Assembly: GCA_017428285.1 (NCBI GenBank)
Contig: JAFRRE010000091.1
Coordinates: 1 to 15,393 of the forward strand
Reading direction: 5' to 3'
Length of the DNA stretch: 15,393 nt
From: Bacteroidales bacterium
GTDB taxonomy: Bacteria; Bacteroidota; Bacteroidia; Bacteroidales; F082
Below are positions 1-5,994 of the stretch, piece by piece. The translations under genes and the position numbers were made by a program. The notes below the pieces were generated by a model. That model was not told where the DNA came from. It ran no database searches and saw only the letters and a list, made by a program, of their open reading frames with translations. How positions within the stretch are numbered: the stretch's first letter is position 1; each line of letters begins with the position of its first letter.

Positions 1-174
1 AACATACATGCCTCGTTGGATGCTTTTGTCTCTACACCGGACTATCACATCAAGCAGGGCTTTGTGTTATCAAACGAACGAGAAGTCACACAAAACGGGA
101 AAGTGACTTACCTTCCCGTTTATTTTGTCATGTTTTTTATTCCCTCAACGCCACCTGAAAAGGTGATAGTGTGA
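1..174 (+). CDS. C-terminal fragment of a probable DUF4143 (AAA_14-type) ATP-binding protein
   Basis: An open frame enters from the left edge in frame 1 and runs 57 codons to a TGA at 172-174. The translation looks like the end of the Bacteroidota AAA_14/DUF4143 ATPase family: LDAFVSTPDYHIKQGFVLSN, then a charged turn (NEREV), then a hydrophobic beta-strand ending GKVTYLPVYFVMFF. In that family the C-terminal restriction-nuclease-like region typically closes with a similar strand of the form (I/V)TYLPIYxxMF. The P-loop ATPase core would lie outside the window, so activity cannot be judged. These proteins are often found as stand-alone accessory genes whose cellular role is unknown. Family assignment is from recognition of the tail only; the open frame itself is directly seen. 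It runs convergent to the DUF1573 gene, with 182 bases between the stop codons. Confidence 0.6.
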   Translation, partial: NIHASLDAFVSTPDYHIKQGFVLSNEREVTQNGKVTYLPVYFVMFFIPSTPPEKVIV

Positions 175-356
175 ATTTTAGTGCAAGCACTTTCGATGGC
201 TTGGGAGTAACTATGAAGTTTGTTTAGAACCGATGCTCATAACCCACCGAAAGAAGGGTACTTATGAAACCGTCATTCCAAAAAGAGAATTTGCCTCCTT
301 TGGCCCTTCCGGTATAACAACCTAGGCTTTTTGAGAACTAAATAATTCCATTCAAA
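175..356. other. Convergent intergenic spacer, no recognised feature
   Basis: This spacer lies between the stop codons of the DUF4143-like fragment (+) and the DUF1573 gene (-). I see no convincing terminator hairpin with a T-run for either gene, no ORF over 20 codons that looks coding, and no repeat shared with the other spacers. Confidence 0.5.
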
Positions 357-812
357 TCAATTGTTGACAGGAGCGCCGTTGCCGAAACCGTTTGTCTTCT
401 CGGGGAGGGTTTCCGTAGGTTGATCAAGCACTCGACCCTTGATGCGCAGCACCACAGTGGGGTTCTTGATGGCGTTAGAGGTAACCGTAACAGTCTTGTT
501 GAAACTGCCGCAACGGCTGGTCCTATAAGTCACCTTGATGACTTCCGACTTGCCGGGGAGGACAGGCTCGCTAGGCCAGGAAGGAACGGTACATCCGCAA
601 CTCGACTTGGGCTTTTGAATCAGCAGGGGCGCGTCGCCCGTGTTGGTGAAACGGAACTCACATTCGCCATTGCCGTTGTAAGGCACATCGCCGTAGTCGT
701 GGACGATTTCCTCAAATTCGATTTCGGGACCGCTTTGGGTCTTTGCGTCTTGCGCCTTGGCCGCTCCTGCCATAAGGAGCATGATGCCAAGCAGATAAAT
801 GACTTTCTTCAT
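357..812 (-). CDS. Secreted DUF1573 domain protein
   Basis: A 151-residue protein with a clear Sec signal peptide (MKK, hydrophobic core 4-18, probable cut at A20/Q21). The rest is one DUF1573 module, an immunoglobulin-like/ASH-type beta-sandwich common in Bacteroidota exported proteins. The family hallmark is visible: a beta-strand ending FRFTNTGDAPLLI, then the cysteine motif KSSCGCTVP (C72 and C74), then the LPGKSEVIKVTY strand. Further cysteines C51 and C101 could form disulfides. The last ~20 residues (PTETLPEKTNG...) are low-complexity and probably a disordered tail. The biochemical role of DUF1573 proteins is unknown; location is periplasm or cell surface, by inference. It is a monocistronic minus-strand gene, separated from the upstream TPR gene by 342 bases. 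I did not find a clear -7 box in front of it. Family confidence is high, function unknown. Confidence 0.9.
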   Translation of the reverse strand: MKKVIYLLGIMLLMAGAAKAQDAKTQSGPEIEFEEIVHDYGDVPYNGNGECEFRFTNTGDAPLLIQKPKSSCGCTVPSWPSEPVLPGKSEVIKVTYRTSRCGSFNKTVTVTSNAIKNPTVVLRIKGRVLDQPTETLPEKTNGFGNGAPVNN

Positions 813-896
813 TGCTTTTGATTTTAAGATGGTGAATAAATAGAGATTTGTGTTTTAAGTAAGTGTTCAGAATTATTACTATACAGTTATTCTTTT

Positions 897-975
897 GACA
901 CGGGACACGGGACTTCGGGACACGAGACAAGCCAATGTCTCGCGTCTCGCGTCTCGTGTCTCGCCGTCTCGCGTC
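897..975. repeat. Mirrored 7-bp tandem repeat array (inverted repeat)
   Basis: The left arm (897-928) is made of units GACACGG, GACACGG, GACTTCGG, GACACGA and a partial GAC. The right arm (937-975) is made of GTCTCGC, GTCTCGC, GTCTCGT, GTCTCGCC, GTCTCGC and a partial GTC. The right units are approximately the reverse complement of the left ones, with an 8-base spacer (929-936). A perfect 10-bp pair is GACACGAGAC (919-928) with GTCTCGTGTC (951-960). Each arm contains one 8-base unit. Either strand could fold into a long, register-shifting hairpin. It resembles REP-like intergenic repeats of Bacteroidales; whether other copies exist in this genome is not visible here. Confidence 0.75.
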
Positions 976-1020
976 AATATGTAAACTCAACATGCTCATC
1001 TAATTTGAAATGATGCTGCG

Positions 1021-1062
1021 AAACTACCGCCTTTGTCAAGCGGTCGGACAGTCATTCCAAAC
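1021..1062 (-). repeat. Flanking repeat copy A (distal to TPR sensor gene)
   Basis: This is 42 bases matching 32 of 42 positions, without gaps, to 2606-2647 on the other side of the TPR gene. Read on the minus strand it contains ACCGCTTGACAAAGGCGGT (1026-1044), which folds as ACCGC/GCGGT plus TT/AA with one bulged G and a 4-base loop. Weaker similarity continues for about 30 more bases toward 1091. No -33/-7 pair follows it, unlike copy B. Confidence 0.6.
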
Positions 1063-1154
1063 AATTCCGAGTTATAAAAATTGTAAAATACTGGAAACTA
1101 ATACGATAGTTCAATGCCCATTCCGATCATTTTTTTGAAATGGTCCAAGGTATT

Positions 1155-2567
1155 TTACCCTTCCTCCATCTTTTTCCTCCGTCTTCCGCGCAGTTTGTCC
1201 ACCATATTGACGGTGGTTCCAAGGTAATCCGCTTCCTCCTGGCGCGAGAGTTTGAAATAAGAAAGGATATAGGACTTCCGCTCGTCCTCGTCCAAATCGG
1301 GATACTTCTGCTGAAGGGTTGCTGTAAGGTCGGGATAGAGTTGGTCAACCACTTCCAGCATGGCTTTCCAATGGTCTTTGTCGTCATAAACGGAGGTCTC
1401 CAAATCCTTGAGAAGATTGGCTTTTTTGTTGCTGTTCAGATAATTGTCCAACAACAACATGATACGCTGTTCCTTCATCAAGGCCTCCGAAAGGCGGTCG
1501 GCATAATCCTGCTGGATTTGCTCATGCTCGGCGTGTTTTTGCGCCAAATCTTTGTTCTGCTGCTTGAAGTGGAACAGCTCGGCACTGATTTCGGCTTCGC
1601 GTTTACGCCTCCGTGCCAAACGGATTTGCGAAACCAACAACGCTGCCAAAACCAAAGTCGCTACCAAACTGACGATGACGATGATGCGCTGCTTGATGAT
1701 GATTTTACGGTTCAATTCGTTCCGCATCACTTCGCTGTCGTATTTATGGCTGATAAGCGCAAGATTGTTCTCCTGTTGCTCTATTTCTCTTAGATTGTTG
1801 CCTTCTTCGTACAAACATCCATATTTGCAAGCGGTTTCATAATCGCCGAGTTCTTCGGCAAAGTCGGACAAGACACCGTAATAGAACCAAGTATCCTCGT
1901 TAGGCTCAGTTTGGGACACAAGTTCCTCCAAACGGCTGTAATAATAATCAGCCGAATCCAAGTTGCCTGACTCATAAAAGATGTTCCCCATGTCATGATA
2001 ATAATACATCAGCAAGTTGTCGTCAGCATCTGCAATTGAAGCTTGCCAATACTGGCTTAGGTAGTCGGCCGACTTTTCGTAATCCCCAGCATTGAAATAC
2101 ATGACATGAAAGGCCGACAAGCAGTCGCGCTTTGCTTCCAATGACCCGCTTTGTTCGGCATACTCTAGGGCCTGATCCAAATAATATGCTGAACTATCAA
2201 ATTGTCCATGGTACTGATAGAAATCGCCCAACTCCCTCAATGCCTCGGCTCGGTCGGCATAGTCTTCGCCAAAGCCCTTGGCAGCAGCCTTCAGCAACAA
2301 AACAACCTCTTCTTTGTCAGCATAGTAGCCCAAGCATTGCGCAATACGATACCGTGCATGAGCCACCGTCAGAGTTTGATTCGCCATAAGGCCGTAATGC
2401 TCCGCTTCTTTAAACAAGCGCATGGCCTCCACCTTATTGCCTGAATCCAACTGAATACGAGCGTTTTCCAAGGCATCTTGGGCAGTTTGCTTCACATCAC
2501 GGGATGTAGGATGGCAAGCCGCCAACATGGTAACAAGGAAAGACAAAACCAGATGATGCAGTTTCAT
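1155..2567 (-). CDS. Lipid-anchored TPR / transmembrane / HTH-like one-component sensor
   Basis: Starting at the ATG at 2567 gives 470 residues; an in-frame ATG at 2585 adds six residues (MFIFVP) but spoils the signal peptide and overlaps the putative -7 box. Residues 1-18 form a lipoprotein signal ending in lipobox MLAAC (C18). Residues ~25-265 are helical TPR-type repeats (for example LGDFYQYHGQFDSSAYYLDQ and MGNIFYESGNLDSADYYYSR). A single membrane segment spans ~294-315 and is followed by RRRKR, so the C-terminus should be cytoplasmic. Next comes a coiled coil (~322-370). The C-terminal ~55 residues (LSRQEEADYLGTTVNMVDKL then RGRRRKKM) resemble the LuxR/GerE-like HTH that ends many Bacteroidota TPR regulators. 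Inferred role: periplasmic sensing coupled to transcription control. The ligand and targets are unknown. Neighbours are trkH upstream and DUF1573 downstream, both same strand. Confidence 0.85.
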   Translation of the reverse strand: MKLHHLVLSFLVTMLAACHPTSRDVKQTAQDALENARIQLDSGNKVEAMRLFKEAEHYGLMANQTLTVAHARYRIAQCLGYYADKEEVVLLLKAAAKGFGEDYADRAEALRELGDFYQYHGQFDSSAYYLDQALEYAEQSGSLEAKRDCLSAFHVMYFNAGDYEKSADYLSQYWQASIADADDNLLMYYYHDMGNIFYESGNLDSADYYYSRLEELVSQTEPNEDTWFYYGVLSDFAEELGDYETACKYGCLYEEGNNLREIEQQENNLALISHKYDSEVMRNELNRKIIIKQRIIVIVSLVATLVLAALLVSQIRLARRRKREAEISAELFHFKQQNKDLAQKHAEHEQIQQDYADRLSEALMKEQRIMLLLDNYLNSNKKANLLKDLETSVYDDKDHWKAMLEVVDQLYPDLTATLQQKYPDLDEDERKSYILSYFKLSRQEEADYLGTTVNMVDKLRGRRRKKMEEG

Positions 2568-2572
2568 GGGGA

Positions 2573-2607
2573 CAAAAATAAACAAGATCTCGTTTCAGCT
2601 TCACAAA
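2573..2607 (-). promoter_or_regulatory. Putative promoter of the TPR sensor gene
   Basis: On the minus strand, TATTTTTG (2573-2580) fits the Bacteroidota -7 consensus TAnnTTTG. A TTTG (2604-2607) lies 23 bases upstream as a possible -33 element. The -7 box ends five bases before the ATG at 2567, so the transcript would be nearly leaderless. The region is T-rich on this strand, so a chance match is possible. Confidence 0.4.
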
Positions 2608-2647
2608 ACTACCACTTTCGACAAGCGGTTGAAAGGGCAGTCCAAAC
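2606..2647 (-). repeat. Flanking repeat copy B, possible operator upstream of the TPR sensor promoter
   Basis: This matches copy A (1021-1062) at 32 of 42 positions. On the minus strand the hairpin ACCGCTTGTCGAAAGTGGT (2611-2629) keeps the same fold as copy A; one G-C pair is replaced by a G-U pair. It sits immediately upstream of the putative -33 TTTG, which is where a palindromic activator or repressor site would be expected. Confidence 0.55.
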
Positions 2648-2693
2648 TTTTTCATGGTTTTTGAAATGTAATAATTTGTGAATGAATTAGTTG

Positions 2694-2716
2694 AAAGTTT
2701 GTTCGTTCCAAACTTT
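2694..2716. repeat. 8-bp perfect inverted repeat
   Basis: AAAGTTTG (2694-2701) and CAAACTTT (2709-2716) pair around a 7-base loop. On the plus strand a run of T (2714-2719) follows, but no plus-strand gene ends here, so it is probably not a working terminator. It is AT-rich and could be a protein-binding palindrome in the trkH to TPR spacer. Confidence 0.4.
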
Positions 2717-2789
2717 TTTCGGTGAAAGTTCAAGGATTTTGGATTAAAATGTTGGTTATGGACAGCATTTTCTGAAGAAAAGTGTTGCT

Positions 2790-2825
2790 AAAAAAGCATC
2801 GGCAAACTCTCCAAGGTCCTTTGCC
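2790..2825 (-). terminator. Possible terminator after trkH
   Basis: On the minus strand, starting 13 bases past the trkH stop codon, GGCAAA (2820-2825) pairs with TTTGCC (2801-2806) around a 13-base loop. After GATGC comes a run of six T (2790-2795). The stem is short and the T-run is offset by five bases, so this is a weak candidate for a rho-independent terminator. Confidence 0.3.
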
Positions 2826-2838
2826 TTTACGCGGGTTT

Positions 2839-4302
2839 TTAATTCTTCCAGAATCCCCTCGAAAGCAAAGTAATCAGCGAGAACAGTTCCACCCTGCCAA
2901 GGATCATCATAAGCATGAGTATCCATTTGGAGGCCAAGGGGAAAGCAACATACGAGCCGCCTGGTCCCACCTGCCCAATACCCGTGCCTACATTGCTCAA
3001 AGTGGCTATCGACGCGCCTATGGCGGTGTTGAAGTCAGTCCCCGTGAAGAGCAAAACGACGACCCCAATGAGGAAAACGAGAAAATAGATGAAAATGAAA
3101 GATACATTCTTATAAACACCGCTGGTCGAGATGGACTTCCCGTTGACTTTCACGGGTAGCACGGCATTGGGGTGGATGATACGCTTCAACTCCAACACTG
3201 AGTTTTTAACGAAAATCAGATGACGGAAGATCTTGACACCGCCAGCCGTAGAACCCGAGCAACCACCGATGAACATCAACAAGAACAAGATAATCCATAG
3301 GAAAACAGGCCATGCTGTATAATCGCTAACGAAAAAGCCTGTGGTGGTGAAGGCGGAGATGACGCTGAAGAACGATTCGCGGAAGGCGGTGCCAAAGCTC
3401 TTGTTGCAACCAAACAGCAGTACCAGACCGATACCGATACCTAAGAAAATGGTATAAAGCAAGAAAGTCTTGAACTCTTGGTTTTTCAGTATGGCGAACG
3501 ACTTCCAGCTCATCGAAAGCAAGAGTAACGAGAAATTGCAGCCCGACAGTACCATAAAGACACTAACCACAACTTGGGAATAGTTGGAAAAGGCACCGAG
3601 ACTCTCTGTCCGTGTGGAGAAGCCGCCCGAGCTGATGGTACTCATCGAATGGCAGAGTGCATCATAGAAGTCCATGTCGCCGAAATAGAGTAGTACGGTT
3701 TCCAGCAGGGTGAAAAACAGATACATTCCCCAAATACGCCTCACGGTATGCATAATGCGGGGATGCAACTTGTCGTAGTTGATGCCATTGATTTCGGCCA
3801 CAAAGAGTTGCATGCCACTCATGCTTAGATAAGGCAAGATGGCGATGGTGAATACGATGATGGCCAAGCCACCAATCCATTGCGTCATGCTGCGCCAGAG
3901 GAGGATGTCTTTCGGGATAGATTCGATGCGGGTGAGGATGGTGGATCCCGTGGTGGTGAAGCCCGACAAGGCCTCGAAGAAGCCATCCGTGAAGTTGGGC
4001 ACACTCTTGCTGAGCAAGAATGGCATGGCTCCGAAGAGTGAGAGCACGAGCCAAGAGATGCAGACAACATATACGCCGTCGCGTGAACTGGTCTTGTCGT
4101 TTTTGTGGTTGCGCGTGGCAATGAGCAGGATGAAACCTGTCAGCAGGGTGATGAGAGCCGAGAAGGGCATACTGAAGGCATACAGCCCGTGGTGGAGATA
4201 AGTCACGGGGAGCACCGTCAGCATGAAGAGGCCTTCGATGAGGAGCAACTGGCCTTCAATGCGGAGGACTAAAGGATGGTTTATTTTAGTTTTCCACTTC
4301 AT
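2839..4302 (-). CDS. trkH: Trk/Ktr-type potassium uptake channel subunit TrkH
   Basis: A 487-residue polytopic inner-membrane protein, the normal TrkH length. The four pore-loop filter sequences are recognisable in order: SGFTTTGST (113-121), STISSGGFST (221-230), SAFTTTGF (316-323) and SNVGTGIGQ (436-444). The third-repeat gating-loop region GGCSGSTAGGVK (346-357) and the C-terminal ILGRVELFSLITLL (467-480) are also typical. Known role: conducts K+ (with Na+ or H+ coupling debated) under control of the NAD/ATP-binding TrkA ring on the cytoplasmic side. trkA lies directly upstream on the same strand; the 233-bp gap between them is unusually long and filled by a structured repeat. No obvious -7 box was found right before the start codon, so trkH may depend on read-through from trkA. 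No truncation or missing filter residue was seen. Confidence 0.96.
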   Translation of the reverse strand: MKWKTKINHPLVLRIEGQLLLIEGLFMLTVLPVTYLHHGLYAFSMPFSALITLLTGFILLIATRNHKNDKTSSRDGVYVVCISWLVLSLFGAMPFLLSKSVPNFTDGFFEALSGFTTTGSTILTRIESIPKDILLWRSMTQWIGGLAIIVFTIAILPYLSMSGMQLFVAEINGINYDKLHPRIMHTVRRIWGMYLFFTLLETVLLYFGDMDFYDALCHSMSTISSGGFSTRTESLGAFSNYSQVVVSVFMVLSGCNFSLLLLSMSWKSFAILKNQEFKTFLLYTIFLGIGIGLVLLFGCNKSFGTAFRESFFSVISAFTTTGFFVSDYTAWPVFLWIILFLLMFIGGCSGSTAGGVKIFRHLIFVKNSVLELKRIIHPNAVLPVKVNGKSISTSGVYKNVSFIFIYFLVFLIGVVVLLFTGTDFNTAIGASIATLSNVGTGIGQVGPGGSYVAFPLASKWILMLMMILGRVELFSLITLLSRGFWKN

Positions 4303-4314
4303 CGTTGTATTTTG

Positions 4315-4525
4315 TCACAAAACCTACAAAACCAGCAAAACTTTCTCTCCTAATAGTATAAAAACAAGCAATGTCACCCAACCGGGATGCCATTGCCAAC
4401 GCGCCTTGTGGCGCATGACTAACCTGCAAAGGCTTTTGGGCATCCTTTAGGATGCGTTGGAAAGGAGCCGGTTGGCGACTTTCTTTACTCAACAAACGGT
4501 TTTGAAAGTTTTGTCTGTTTTGTGA
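4315..4525. repeat. ~210-bp nested inverted-repeat element between trkA and trkH
   Basis: The element is built from concentric pairs. TCACAAAA (4315-4322) pairs with TTTTGTGA (4518-4525), CAAAACTTTC (4336-4345) with GAAAGTTTTG (4504-4513), CCAACCGG (4378-4385) with CCGGTTGG (4468-4475), and CCAACGC (4396-4402) with GCGTTGG (4454-4460). Inside are two small hairpins, GCGCC-TTGT-GGCGC (4401-4414) and GCATCC-TTTA-GGATGC (4440-4455). GGATGCC (4385-4391) can alternatively pair with GGCATCC (4439-4445). The layout resembles a MITE or large REP element, or a structured RNA in the trkA-trkH transcript. A spurious minus-strand reading frame crosses it and runs into trkA; I do not consider it coding. 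Confidence 0.7.
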
Positions 4526-4535
4526 TGCCATAACA

Positions 4536-5876
4536 TTAATGGAATAAGCGTTCAACAGCGGGGATGCCGGCAGGCAGAGCCAGCACCACCACTTGGTCGT
4601 CGGTCTCGATTTGGAAGTCGTCGGTGGCAATGAAGCTCTCCCCATCGCGAGTGATGCCGCAGATGATGGCATCGGTAGGCATGGCCAGCTGCCCGATGGG
4701 CTTGCGCGTGACCGCCGAGCCCGCCCTAACTTCAAACTCCACAATGTCGGCATCGATTCCGCTGAGGCTCTTCAGCGTGGAGACCTTGGCGCCTAAGGTG
4801 TATTTCACCATGTAGCTGGCCGCGATGAGTTTCTTGTTGATGATGGAGTCGATGCCAATGTTCTGCGAGATGTCGATGTAATCGATGTTCTCAACAAGGG
4901 CGATGGTCTTCTTCACGCCGAACGACTTGGCCTGAAGGCAAGTCAAGATGTTGGTTTCGGTGTTGTCAGTGACGGCAATGAAGGCATCCATGTCCTTGAT
5001 GCCCTCGTCCTCAAGCAGGTCGAGGTTTCGGGCATCGGCATTGACGACCAAAGCCTCCGAGAGGTAGTTGGTCAAGTCCATGCAGCGCTCCTTGTCGATT
5101 TCCAAAATCTTGATGTTCAGCTCTTTCTCAAGGCGTTTGGCGGTAATTCTTCCCACACGGCCTCCACCCACGATCATCACATTGTGGACATTGATTTGTT
5201 TCTTGCCGCTCAGTTTGATGATGTCCTTGATGGCGTGTGGCTTGGTGACCACATACACCATGTCGGCCACTTGGAAGACCTCATCGCCTTGAGGAACGAA
5301 AGTATTTTGTCGACGGTGAATGGCAGCAATACGGAACTCGATATGTTCATACTGGTTGATGACCTCGTCGACCGTCTTGCCAAGGATTTCGGCCTCGGGT
5401 TCCAGTTTCACCATGAAGAGTTGGAGGTTACCTCCTGCGAAGTCGTAGGTCTCCGAGGAAGCGTTTTTCTTCAGCAATGAGATGATTTCCTGTGCGGCAA
5501 TGTCTTCGGGCGAGAGCAAGCCATCAATGCCCAAATCTTGGTACATGCGCCACACTTCTGGGCTCAGGTTCTCCATCGTGTTGACGCGCGCAATGACTTG
5601 TTTGGCACCCAATTTCTTGGCGATGATGCCTGTCAGCAGGTTGATATGCTCATCGTGGAGCACGGCAATCATAAGGTCGGCTTTTTTCACATTGGCGCGT
5701 TGCAGCACGGCGGTCGAGGTGGAGTCGCCCGTGATGGTCATCAAGTCGCTGTGCGATTCCATCATTTTCAGCAGTTCCTCATGCGGGTCCACGATGGTGA
5801 TATTGTGGTTGCTGCGTACCAAGGCTTCCGCCAAGTGCATGCCTACTTCTCCGTCTCCGGCTATTATGATATTCAT
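4536..5876 (-). CDS. trkA: Trk potassium transporter regulatory subunit TrkA
   Basis: A 446-residue cytoplasmic protein with the full tandem layout of long TrkA: RCK_N 1 (Rossmann motif GDGEVG at 7-12, acidic D30 at the end of the second strand), RCK_C 1 (~145-222), RCK_N 2 (GGGRVG at 237-242, acidic E259/D261) and RCK_C 2 (~370-446). Both glycine-rich nucleotide motifs are intact, so both halves could bind NAD(H) or ATP. Known role: forms the ring that gates the TrkH pore in response to nucleotide binding. It precedes trkH on the same strand, which supports one potassium uptake unit. The start at 5876 is supported by a TAnnTTTG-type box 22 bases upstream. No anomalies were seen. Confidence 0.96.
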   Translation of the reverse strand: MNIIIAGDGEVGMHLAEALVRSNHNITIVDPHEELLKMMESHSDLMTITGDSTSTAVLQRANVKKADLMIAVLHDEHINLLTGIIAKKLGAKQVIARVNTMENLSPEVWRMYQDLGIDGLLSPEDIAAQEIISLLKKNASSETYDFAGGNLQLFMVKLEPEAEILGKTVDEVINQYEHIEFRIAAIHRRQNTFVPQGDEVFQVADMVYVVTKPHAIKDIIKLSGKKQINVHNVMIVGGGRVGRITAKRLEKELNIKILEIDKERCMDLTNYLSEALVVNADARNLDLLEDEGIKDMDAFIAVTDNTETNILTCLQAKSFGVKKTIALVENIDYIDISQNIGIDSIINKKLIAASYMVKYTLGAKVSTLKSLSGIDADIVEFEVRAGSAVTRKPIGQLAMPTDAIICGITRDGESFIATDDFQIETDDQVVVLALPAGIPAVERLFH

Positions 5877-5883
5877 TTCATTT

Positions 5884-5906
5884 CACTTTATAAAAGTGCA
5901 AATGTA
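5884..5906 (-). promoter_or_regulatory. trkA -7 box with palindrome in the leader
   Basis: On the minus strand TACATTTG (5899-5906) matches TAnnTTTG. A perfect 6-bp palindrome follows at once, CACTTT / AAAGTG (5884-5898, 3-base centre), between the box and the ATG at 5876. It would overlap the predicted transcription start, so it could be an operator or a small leader hairpin. No good -33 TTTG was found at 19-23 bases upstream. Confidence 0.5.
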
Positions 5907-5994
5907 GGCAAATAATTGAATATGTTGCAGCTTTTTTCTCGTTTTCTATTACAAGGTTATTTCTTCGTTGTCCTTGGCGTGTTATATTCTTGCA

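Larger units (their letters stand above)
813..1154. other. 342-bp gene-free spacer with two repeat structures
   Basis: No ORF here looks coding. The spacer holds the mirrored heptad array at 897-975 and the 42-bp flanking repeat copy at 1021-1062, both listed separately. Bases 1098-1154 are an 18-codon open extension in frame with the TPR gene after its stop codon. The remainder (813-896 and 976-1020) is AT-rich and should contain the upstream control region of the DUF1573 gene, though I could not identify a TAnnTTTG box there. Confidence 0.6.

Noticed and set aside
93..121. Perfect 9-bp inverted repeat (AAACGGGAA / TTCCCGTTT) followed by T-rich sequence, like a terminator
   Set aside because: It lies inside the open, family-matching C-terminal frame of the DUF4143-like protein (stop at 172-174), so the pairing is more likely incidental to coding sequence.
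420..821. 133-codon plus-strand frame opposite DUF1573
   Set aside because: Antisense shadow of a gene with a clear signal peptide and family motif.
1098..1154. In-frame continuation of the TPR gene after its TAA (18 codons, NTLDHFKK... ending GIELSY)
   Set aside because: Too short to judge, and the TPR protein already ends at a sensible place after its HTH-like region; probably chance.
1140..1793. 217-codon plus-strand frame opposite the TPR sensor gene
   Set aside because: Antisense shadow; low-complexity hydrophobic runs reflect complemented charged coiled-coil codons.
4286..4753. 155-codon minus-strand frame across the trkA-trkH spacer
   Set aside because: Its first part overlaps trkA in another frame and the rest translates the inverted-repeat element; no family resemblance and no separate promoter.
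5917..5994. Possible terminator after the DUF4249 gene
   Set aside because: Only a 5-bp CAAGG/CCTTG pairing with a long loop and no adjoining T-run on the minus strand; too weak to list.
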